The position numbers and the translations under genes are program-made. From Rallus limicola (lineage: Eukaryota; Chordata; Aves; Gruiformes; Rallidae): DNA of 64,000 nt. This document shows positions 55,149 to 64,000 of the stretch, one piece after another; the first letter of the stretch is position 1, and each line of letters opens with the position of its first letter. Under the pieces are notes generated by a model that saw only the letters and a program-made list of their open reading frames with translations, did no database searches and was not told the DNA's origin. The stretch spans positions 8,434,001 through 8,498,000 of the forward strand of contig JAKCOZ010000008.1 of NCBI GenBank assembly GCA_022605955.1, written 5' to 3'.

Positions 55149-57207
55149 TGCGGGTCAGGGTGCCCCTGAAGCGGAGAGAAGGAGCCTCCGTGGGCCCTTG
55201 GGACCAGGGCAGCCCTGTAAGTCAGGGTGTGGCCAGTGCCCTGGAGTCCCGGGCGCTTTGCGATTGAGGCAGCGGCTCGAGCCCCCTGTAAGCAGGGATG
55301 CGGAGCCTCTTGTGCCGCTGTTTTTCATTGCATGCCCAGCTCCACTTGCCCAGGGCGCCCGCCTCTGAGCCCAGCCCCATCCGGAACCCTGCTGAGCGTC
55401 GCTGCGGTGAGACAAGCTGAAGTGGCAGGGAGGGTTTTGGGGAGCGCAGGGGCTCTTTGGGAGGGTGCTTTGTGGGTGGGTGGGTGGTGCTTGTGCTGCT
55501 CCCTCTGGTTTTCGGGGTCCCCGTTTGCTTTATGTGGAGGAATTGGTGCTTCTAAAGTCTAACTGTGGCGTCCTTCCCTGGCAGCCCTCGGCAGAGAAGA
55601 AAGAAGAGGCATCGTGTGGAACGGCGAGGCAAGAGTGGGCGAGAAGAGCAGCGTCGTCGGGCTGAAGAGCGGGCACGAGAAAGGCGCTCTGGGCAAAGAG
55701 ACCTCCCTATCTGCAGGGAATGGTCACGTAAGAGCATGGCGGGCACCTTGGGGGTGCCACGGCTGGCTTTGCGCTGGGCCACCGCCCTGTAAGCAGGGCT
55801 TGGTCTTTGCTTGTGTTGTAGTTGGCCTTTTGCCGTCTTGCTCCTTTGGCTGCTCGGAGAGAGTGGTGACCCTGTAAGGAGGGTGAGAGCCACCATCTCC
55901 GCACCCGAGGGGGATACGGAGCTCTCTGGACCCCGAGCTCCCCCTGTAAGCAGGGGAGGGCCTTTTCCCTGGCCGCCGTGGCCTTCTGGCCTCTGGTGAC
56001 CTGGTCCAGCCTGACTCCCTGGAGTCACGGCGTGTTACGCTGTTTAGCCCTTGGCAACCCCTCAAGCCTCTTGGTGTGTTGAGGCCCCTCCAGCCTTCAT
56101 GCAGCCCGGGGGAGCAGGTCTGAGGCTTCTCTCTCCTGCTCCGTGGTCGGGATGGCTCCCCAGACATTGGCTGCACAGGGCTTGTTCCCCCTTCTGGGAA
56201 GTAAGGTGTGAATGAGTGTCCCTTGTCTTGGTGTGAGCGAGTGAGTGAGCTTGTCCTTTAGGCCCCTGTCAAAATCGCTGCAGCTTAGCTTGAGCTTCCC
56301 AGGAGGGTAAGAAGGGCTCTGTGCAGTAACAGGGGAGTCCTATCTGAGCCCGTGAGTGGAGGGAGAGTCTGGGCCTGTTCCTCCTTTCTGCAGACAGAGC
56401 AAAGCCGCTTAGACATAGAGCGAGCAGTGCGACCCACCTATAGTCAGGGCCTGGGTCTGTGCCTGTGCGGCCGTCTGTCCTGCTGGTGAGGTGCTTTATG
56501 TGACAGCCCTGTCCTCGGGGCCTGTGTCACCAGCCATGGAGCCCTCTGTCCCCAGGAGCAGCCTACCCTCCCTGTAAGCAGGGCTGGGGGGCCGCAGTAG
56601 CCAGCACGCAGGAACGAGCCCTCCCTGGCCCTTTTGAGGGTGCAGGTTCAGGAGTTGCTTTGCCGCAGGGCGCATTCTGGCCTTTGCCACTGCTTTTGGT
56701 GGGGGGACCTCCCCTGTGTTGGGGTCGAGGTCTCTCCCTGGGCTCCTGAAGAGGTGTTGGTGTGCTGCAGCCAGGCCGGCCGGCCCGTAAGTGGGGCGCA
56801 GGTGGGGGCCTTGAGCTCCGCGGGGCTTATTGGGAGTGCCTAGCCAAGGGGCCGCCCTGTAATCAGGGCTGTGCGTGTCCCCTGCTGTGCTGGGCGGGAG
56901 GTGCTTGGAGGGACCCCCTGTAACCAGGCGGGTATGTCTGGCCCCAGCCTTTCAGAGGCGTGGGGCCAGGATGAGTGGGGGCCGGGCGTGTGGCCTCCCC
57001 GTCCTCGGGGCTGTGCCCGCGGTCCCCCGGCCTTTGGCCGTGCAGCTCCGCTGCCTGGCTGTGTGGAGTCTCGTTCCTGTTGGTGCGGGGGGAAGGCAGA
57101 GCTCCATGTCTCCCTGGGTTTCGACCGGCCTGTAAGCGGGCTGCGGGTCTGTGAGCCTTTGTGCTCAGCTGGCAGCCTGTGTGGGGTGACCGTCCCTGTT
57201 AGCGGGG
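55149..57207 (+). repeat. Array B unit 2, long class (2059 bp)
   Basis: Complete long unit with its exon-like segment at 55585-55727. It has GCCACCGCCCTG where most units have GCGACCACCCTG, a variant also seen at about 63540. Confidence 0.95.
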
Positions 57208-59266
57208 TGCGGGTCAGGGTGCCCCTGAAGCGGAGAGAAGGAGCCTCCGTGGGCCCTTGGGACCAGGGCAGCCCTGTAAGTCAGGGTGTGGCCAGTGCCC
57301 TGGAGTCCCGGGCGCTTTGCGATTGAGGCAGCGGCTCGAGCCCCCTGTAAGCAGGGATGCGGAGCCTCTTGTGCCGCTGTTTTTCATTGCATGCCCAGCT
57401 CCACTTGCCCAGGGCGCCCGCCTCTGAGCCCAGCCCCATCCGGAACCCTGCTGAGCGTCGCTGCGGTGAGACAAGCTGAAGTGGCAGGGAGGGTTTTGGG
57501 GAGCGCAGGGGCTCTTTGGGAGGGTGCTTTGTGGGTGGGTGGGTGGTGCTTGTGCTGCTCCCTCTGGTTTTCGGGGTCCCCGTTTGCTTTATGTGGAGGA
57601 ATTGGTGCTTCTAAAGTCTAACTGTGGCGTCCTTCCCTGGCAGCCCTCGGCAGAGAAGAAAGAAGAGGCATCGTGTGGAACGGCGAGGCAAGAGTGGGCG
57701 AGAAGAGCAGCGTCGTCGGGCTGAAGAGCGGGCACGAGAAAGGCGCTCTGGGCAAAGAGACCTCCCTATCTGCAGGGAATGGTCACGTAAGAGCATGGCG
57801 GGCACCTTGGGGGTGCCACGGCTGGCTTTGCGCTGGGCGACCGCCCTGTAAGCAGGGCTTGGTCTTTGCTTGTGTTGTATTTGGCCTTTTGCCGTCTTGC
57901 TCCTTTGGCTGCTCGGAGAGAGTGGTGACCCTGTAAGGAGGGTGAGAGCCACCATCTCCGCACCCGAGGGGGATACGGAGCTCTCTGGACCCCGAGCTCC
58001 CCCTGTAAGCAGGGGAGGGCCTTTTCCCTGGCCGCCGTGGCCTTCTGGCCTCTGGTGACCTGGTCCAGCCTGACTCCCTGGAGTCACGGCATGTTACGCT
58101 GTTTAGCCCTTGGCAACCCCTCAAGCCTCTTGGTGTGTTGAGGCCCCTCCAGCCTTCATGCAGCCCGGGGGAGCAGGTCTGAGGCTTCTCTCTCCTGCTC
58201 CGTGGTCGGGATGGCTCCCCAGACATTGGCTGCACAGGGCTTGTTCCCCCTTCTGGGAAGTAAGGTGTGAATGAGTGTCCCTTGTCTTGGTGTGAGCGAG
58301 TGAGTGAGCTTGTCCTTTAGGCCCCTGTCAAAATCGCTGCAGCTTAGCTTGAGCTTCCCAGGAGGGTAAGAAGGGCTCTGTGCAGTAACAGGGGAGTCCT
58401 ATCTGAGCCCGTGAGTGGAGGGAGAGTCTGGGCCTGTTCCTCCTTTCTGCAGACAGAGCAAAGCCGCTTAGACATAGAGCGAGCAGTGCGACTCACCTAT
58501 AGTCAGGGCCTGGGTCTGTGCCTGTGCGGCCGTCTGTCCTGCTGGTGAGGTGCTTTATGTGACAGCCCTGTCCTCGGGGCCTGTGTCACCAGCCATGGAG
58601 CCCTCTGTCCCCAGGAGCAGCCTACCCTCCCTGTAAGCAGGGCTGGGGGGCCGCAGTAGCCAGCACGCAGGAACGAGCCCTCCCTGGCCCTTTTGAGGGT
58701 GCAGGTTGAGGAGTTGCTTTGCCGCAGGGCGCATTCTGGCCTTTGCCACTGCTTTTGGTGGGGGGACCTCCCCTGTGTTGGGGTCGAGGTCTCTCCCTGG
58801 GCTCCTGAAGAGGTGTTGGTGTGCTGCAGCCAGGCCGGCCGGCCCGTAAGTGGGGCGCAGGTGGGGGCCTTGAGCTCCGCGGGGCTTATTGGGAGTGCCT
58901 AGCCAAGGGGCCGCCCTGTAATCAGGGCTGTGCGTGTCCCCTGCTGTGCTGGGCGGGAGGTGCTTGGAGGGACCCCCTGTAACCAGGCGGGTATGTCTGG
59001 CCCCAGCCTTTCAGAGGCGTGGGGCCAGGATGAGTGGGGGCCGGGCGTGTGGCCTCCCCGTCCTCGGGGCTGTGCCCGCGGTCCCCCGGCCTTTGGCCGT
59101 GCAGCTCCGCTGCCTGGCTGTGTGGAGTCTCGTTCCTGTTGGTGCGGGGGGAAGGCAGAGCTCCATGTCTCCCTGGGTTTCGACCGGCCTGTAAGCGGGC
59201 TGCGGGTCTGTGAGCCTTTGTGCTCAGCTGGCAGCCTGTGTGGGGTGACCGTCCCTGTTAGCGGGG
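57208..59266 (+). repeat. Array B unit 3, long class (2059 bp)
   Basis: Complete long unit with its exon-like segment at 57644-57786. Small private changes include GGCATGTTACGC and GCGACTCACC. Confidence 0.95.
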
Positions 59267-60850
59267 TGCGGGTCAGGGCGCCCCTGAAGCGGAGAGAAGG
59301 AGCCTCCGTGGGCCCTTGGGACCAGGGCAGCCCTGTAAGTCAGGGTGTGGCCAGTGCCCTGGAATCCCGGGCGCTTTGCGATTGAGGCAGCGGCTCGAGC
59401 CCCCTGTAAGCAGGGATGCGGAGCCTCTTGTGCCGCTGTTTTTCATTGCATGCCCAGCTCCACTTGCCCAGGGTGCCCGCCTCTGAGCCCAGCCCCATCC
59501 GGAACCCTGCTGAGCGTCGCTGTGGTGAGACAAGCTGAAGTGGCAGGGAGGGTTTTGGGGAGCACAGGGGCTCTTTGGGAGGGTGCTTTGTGGGTGGGTG
59601 GGTGGTGCTTGTGCTGCTCCCTCTGGTTTTCGGGGTCCCCGTTTGCTTTATGTGGAGGAATTGGTGCTTCTAAAGTCTAACTGTGGCGTCCTTCCCTGGC
59701 AGCCCTCGGCAGAGAAGAAAGAAGAGGCATCGTGTGGAACGGCGAGGCAAGAGTGGGCGAGAAGAGCAGCGTTGTTGGGCTGAAGAGCGGGCACGAGAAA
59801 GGCGCTCTGGGCAAAGAGACCTCCCTATCTGCAGGGAATGGTCACGTAAGAGCATGGCGGGCACCTTGGGGGTGCCACGGCTGGCTTTGCGCTGGGCGAC
59901 CACCCTGTAAGCAGGGCTTGGTCTTTGCTTGTGTTGTAGTTGGCCTTTTGCCGTCTTGCTCCTTTGGCTGCTCGGAGAGAGTGGTGACCCTGTAAGGAGG
60001 GTGAGAGCCACCATCTCTGCACCCGAGGGGGATACGGAGCTCTCTGGACCCCGAGCTCCCCCTGTAAGCAGGGGAGGGCCTTTTCCCCGACACTGTGTCC
60101 TTGTGCTGCGATGGCTTCCTGCCTAATGGCAGCGTGCTTTACCTGACAGCCCCGTCCTCAGGGCCTGTGTCACCAGCCATGGAGCCCTCTGTCCCCAGGA
60201 GCAGCCTACCCTCCCTGTAAGCAGGGCTGGGGGGCGGCAGTAGCCAGCACGCAGGAATGAGCCCTCCCTGGCCCTTTTGAGGGTGCAGGTTGAGGAGTTG
60301 CTTTGCCGCAGGGCGCATTCTGGCCTTTGCCACTGCTTTTGGTGGGGGGACCTCCCCTGTGTTGGGGTCGAGGTCTCTCCCTGGGCTCCTGAAGAGGTGT
60401 TGGTGTGCTGCAGCCAGGCCGGCCGGCCCGTAAGTGGGGCGCAGGTGGGGGCCTTGAGCTCCGCGGGGCTTGTTGGGAGTGCCTAGCCAAGGGGCCGCCC
60501 TGTAATCAGGGCTGTGCGTGTCCCCTGCTGTGCTGGGCGGGAGGTGCTTGGAGGGACCCCCTGTAACCAGGCGGGTATGTCTGGCCCCAGCCTTTCAGAG
60601 GCGTGGGGCCAGGATGAGTGGGGGCCGGGCGTGTGGCCTCCCCGTCCTCGGGGCTGTGCCCGCGGTCCCCCGGCCTTTGGCCGTGCAGCTCCGCTGCCTG
60701 GCTGTGTGGAGTCTCGTTCCTGTTGGTGCGGGGGGAAGGCAGAGCTCCATGTCTCCCTGGGTTTCGACCGGCCTGTAAGCGGGCTGCGGGTCTGTGAGCC
60801 TTTGTGCTCAGCTGGCAGCCTGTGTGGGGTGACCGTCCCTGTTAGCGGGG
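59267..60850 (+). repeat. Array B unit 4, short class (1584 bp)
   Basis: Short unit between two long ones. Its exon-like segment (59703-59845) has GTTGTTGGGCTG where others have GTCGTCGGGCTG, changing two arginines in the basic frame. It shares TTTACCTGACAG with the last, partial unit. Confidence 0.95.
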
Positions 60851-62909
60851 TGCGGGTCAGGGTGCCCCTGAAGCGGAGAGAAGGAGCCTCCGTGGGCCCT
60901 TGGGACCAGGGCAGCCCTGTAAGTCAGGGTGTGGCCAGTGCCCTGGAGTCCCGGGCGCTTTGCGATTGAGGCAGCGGCTCGAGCCCCCTGTAAGCAGGGA
61001 TGCGGAGCCTCTTGTGCCGCTGTTTTTCATTGCATGCCCAGCTCCACTTGCCCAGGGCGCCCGCCTCTGAGCCCAGCCCCATCCGGAACCCTGCTGAGCG
61101 TCGCTGCGGTGAGACAAGCTGAAGTGGCAGGGAGGGTTTTGGGGAGCGCAGGGGCTCTTTGGGAGGGTGCTTTGTGGGTGGGTGGGTGGTGCTTGTGCTG
61201 CTCCCTCTGGTTTTCGGGGTCCCCGTTTGCTTTATGTGGAGGAATTGGTGCTTCTAAAGTCTAACTGTGGCGTCCTTCCCTGGCAGCCCTCGGCAGAGAA
61301 GAAAGAAGAGGCATCGTGTGGAACGGCGAGGCAAGAGTGGGCGAGAAGAGCAGCGTCGTCGGGCTGAAGAGCGGGCACGAGAAAGGCACTCTGGGCAAAG
61401 AGACCTCCCTATCTGCAGGGAATGGTCACGTAAGAGCATGGCGGGCACCTTGGGGGTGCCACGGCTGGCTTTGCGCTGGGCGACCGCCCTGTAAGCAGGG
61501 CTTGGTCTTTGCTTGTGTTGTAGTTGGCCTTTTGCCGTCTTGCTCCTTTGGCTGCTCGGAGAGAGTGGTGACCCTGTAAGGAGGGTGAGAGCCACCATCT
61601 CCGCACCCGAGGGGGATACGGAGCTCTCTGGACCCCGAGCTCCCCCTGTAAGCAGGGGAGGGCCTTTTCCCTGGCCGCCGTGGCCTTCTGGCCTCTGGTG
61701 ACCTGGTCCAGCCTGACTCCCTGGAGTCACGGCGTGTTACGCTGTTTAGCCCTTGGCAACCCCTCAAGCCTCTTGGTGTGTTGAGGCCCCTCCAGCCTTC
61801 ATGCAGCCCGGGGGAGCAGGTCTGAGGCTTCTCTCTCCTGCTCCGTGGTCGGGATGGCTCCCCAGACATTGGCTGCACAGGGCTTGTTCCCCCTTCTGGG
61901 AAGTAAGGTGTGAATGAGTGTCCCTTGTCTTGGTGTGAGCGAGTGAGTGAGCTTGTCCTTTAGGCCCCTGTCAAAATCGCTGCAGCTTAGCTTGAGCTTC
62001 CCAGGAGGGTAAGAAGGGCTCTGTGCAGTAACAGGGGAGTCCTATCTGAGCCCGTGAGTGGAGGGAGAGTCTGGGCCTGTTCCTCCTTTCTGCAGACAGA
62101 GCAAAGCCGCTTAGACATAGAGCGAGCAGTGCGACCCACCTATAGTCAGGGCCTGGGTCTGTGCCTGTGCGGCCGTCTGTCCTGCTGGTGAGGTGCTTTA
62201 TGTGATAGCCCTGTCCTCGGGGCCTGTGTCACCAGCCATGGAGCCCTCTGTCCCCAGGAGCAGCCTACCCTCCCTGTAAGCAGGGCTGGGGGGCGGCAGT
62301 AGCCAGCACGCAGGAACGAGCCCTCCCTGGCCCTTTTGAGGGTGCAGGTTGAGGAGTTGCTTTGCCGCAGGGCGCATTCTGGCCTTTGCCACTGCTTTTG
62401 GTGGGGGGACCTCCCCTGTGTTGGGGTCGAGGTCTCTCCCTGGGCTCCTGAAGAGGTGTTGGTGTGCTGCAGCCAGGCCGGCCGGCCCGTAAGTGGGGCG
62501 CAGGTGGGGGCCTTGAGCTCCGCGGGGCTTATTGGGAGTGCCTAGCCAAGGGGCCGCCCTGTAATCAGGGCTGTGCGTGTCCCCTGCTGTGCTGGGCGGG
62601 AGGTGCTTGGAGGGACCCCCTGTAACCAGGCGGGTATGTCTGGCCCCAGCCTTTCAGAGGCGTGGGGCCAGGATGAGTGGGGGCCGGGCGTGTGGCCTCC
62701 CCGTCCTCGGGGCTGTGCCCGCGGTCCCCCGGCCTTTGGCCGTGCAGCTCCGCTGCCTGGCTGTGTGGAGTCTCGTTCCTGTTGGTGCGGGGGGAAGGCA
62801 GAGCTCCATGTCTCCCTGGGTTTCGACCGGCCTGTAAGCGGGCTGCGGGTCTGTGAGCCTTTGTGCTCAGCTGGCAGCCTGTGTGGGGTGACCGTCCCTG
62901 TTAGCGGGG
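60851..62909 (+). repeat. Array B unit 5, long class (2059 bp)
   Basis: Complete long unit. Its exon-like segment (61287-61429) has GGCACTCTGG (Arg to His in the basic frame), a variant shared with array A unit 3, which suggests exchange between arrays or an ancestral polymorphism. Confidence 0.95.
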
Positions 62910-64000
62910 TGCGGGTCAGGGTGCCCCTGAAGCGGAGAGAAGGAGCCTCCGTGGGCCCTTGGGACCAGGGCAGCCCTGTAAGTCAGGGTGTGGCCAGTGC
63001 CCTGGAGTCCCGGGTGCTTTGCGATTGAGGCAGCGGCTCGAGCCCCCTGTAAGCAGGGATGCGGAGCCTCTTGTGCCGCTGTTTTTCATTGCATGCCCAG
63101 CTCCACTTGCCCAGGGCGCCCGCCTCTGAGCCCAGCCCCATCCGGAACCCTGCTGAGCGTCGCTGCGGTGAGACAAGCTGAAGTGGCAGGGAGGGTTTTG
63201 GGGAGCGCAGGGGCTCTTTGGGAGGGTGCTTTGTGGGTGGGTGGGTGGTGCTTGTGCTGCTCCCTCTGGTTTTCGGGGTCCCCGTTTGCTTTATGTGGAG
63301 GAATTGGTGCTTCTAAAGTCTAACTGTGGCGTCCTTCCCTGGCAGCCCTCGGCAGAGAAGAAAGAAGAGGCATCGTGTGGAACGGCGAGGCAAGAGTGGG
63401 CGAGAAGAGCAGCGTCGTCGGGCTGAAGAGCGGGCACGAGAAAGGCGCTCTGGGCAAAGAGACCTCCCTATCTGCAGGGAATGGTCACGTAAGAGCATGG
63501 CGGGCACCTTGGGGGTGCCACGGCTGGCTTTGCGCTGGGCCACCGCCCTGTAAGCAGGGCTTGGTCTTTGCTTGTGTTGTAGTTGGCCTTTTGCCGTCTT
63601 GCTCCTTTGGCTGCTCGGAGAGAGTGGTGACCCTGTAAGGAGGGTGAGAGCCACCATCTCTGCACCCGAGGGGGATACGGAGCTCTCTGGACCCCGAGCT
63701 CCCCCTGTAAGCAGGGGAGGGCCTTTTCCCCGACACTGTGTCCTTGTGCTGCGATGGCTTCCTGCCTAATGGCAGCGTGCTTTACCTGACAGCCCCGTCC
63801 TCAGGGCCTGTGTCACCAGCCATGGAGCCCTCTGTCCCCAGGAGCAGCCTACCCTCCCTGTAAGCAGGGCTGGGGGGCGGCAGTAGCCAGCACGCAGGAA
63901 TGAGCCCTCCCTGGCCCTTTTGAGGGTGCAGGTTGAGGAGTTGCTTTGCCGCAGGGCGCATTCTGGCCTTTGCCACTGCTTTTGGTGGGGGGACCTCCCC
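62910..64000 (+). repeat. Array B unit 6, short class, cut by window edge
   Basis: Short-specific segment present after CCTTTTCCC at about 63730; exon-like segment at 63346-63488. The array continues beyond the window. Confidence 0.95.

Larger units (their letters stand above)
53590..64000 (+). repeat. Macrosatellite array B (left end, runs off the window)
   Basis: Same repeat and orientation as array A, with units starting at 55149, 57208, 59267, 60851 and 62910. The order of classes is long (partial), long, long, short, long, short (partial). Units share small differences from array A, for example GGTGCGGGGGGAAGGC where array A units 1-2 have GGTGCGAGGGGAAGGC, and GTTTTTCATTGC where they have GTTTTTATTGC. 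Array A unit 3 and the edge unit carry the array B-like forms at these respective sites where present. Confidence 0.97.

Noticed and set aside
53590..64000. Identification of the satellite as the chicken MHM repeat on Z or as a known W satellite
   Set aside because: Unit length and GC richness are only loosely like MHM (about 2.2 kb), and I cannot align them here. The short W satellites known from chicken look different. An alignment would be needed, so no name is given.
1..64000. tRNA, rRNA or snRNA genes
   Set aside because: No cloverleaf with A and B boxes, rRNA core or snRNA signature was noticed by eye. A covariance-model scan would be decisive.

Overview
The window looks like nuclear DNA of a bird. 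Supporting evidence: four 5'-truncated CR1 retrotransposon copies, several LTR elements of avian type, fragments of two vertebrate genes with introns or 3' flanks, long AT-rich gene-free DNA with microsatellites, and no sign of bacterial gene organisation. Species and chromosome cannot be fixed from sequence alone. The mix of a satellite, ERVs and broken pieces of otherwise unlinked genes would fit a repeat-rich chromosome (W, a dot microchromosome, a pericentromere, or a germline-restricted chromosome). That placement is inference.

Layout. (1) 1-5720: right end of a GC-rich macrosatellite (array A) with units of 1583-1584 bp or 2058 bp, all in + orientation, decaying at its right edge. (2) 5721-6170: T-rich DNA holding an exon-like 3' end (acceptor, short open frame, stop, AATAAA). 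(3) 6171-9578: nothing recognised. (4) 9579-13390, minus strand: the four 3'-most exons of a vanin (pantetheinase) gene with introns, an LTR inserted in one intron, and a damaged last acceptor; the 5' half of the gene is absent. (5) 13968-23383: LTR and ERV territory, with an LTR-like block, gag remnants with an embedded LTR, a broken pol, a broken env, a 3' LTR and a longer related solo LTR. (6) 23384-29924: no gene recognised. (7) 29925-31204: a ~755-bp duplicated block, a 214-bp stray piece of the macrosatellite, and the last coding exon of CHL1 with a one-base deletion. (8) 31205-48857: CHL1 3' UTR and flanking gene-free DNA with CR1 pieces. (9) 49003-49774: second copy of the duplicated block. 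(10) 50880-53440: a GC-rich promoter-like region present as three partial tandem copies, one with a TATA box next to a (CCGTG)n pentanucleotide tract. (11) 53590-64000: array B, the same macrosatellite, still running at the right edge.

The main hypothesis is that the satellite is the body of a transcription unit. Both arrays point right. A promoter-like, CpG-rich, TATA-containing block lies left of array B. Each unit holds one 143-nt exon-like segment with good splice sites. A terminal exon with a stop and AATAAA lies right of array A, and its splice phase fits one open, arginine-rich frame of the satellite exon. Array A would then be the 3' end of one copy of an ampliconic gene and array B the 5' end of the next. 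Transcription has not been shown, and coding potential is uncertain because concerted evolution keeps the units nearly identical whatever their function.

The satellite also has internal order. The near-palindrome CCCTGTAAGCAGGG and its degenerate forms recur at spacings that are mostly close to multiples of ~72 bp, suggesting growth from a ~72-bp ancestral monomer (about 22 per short unit).
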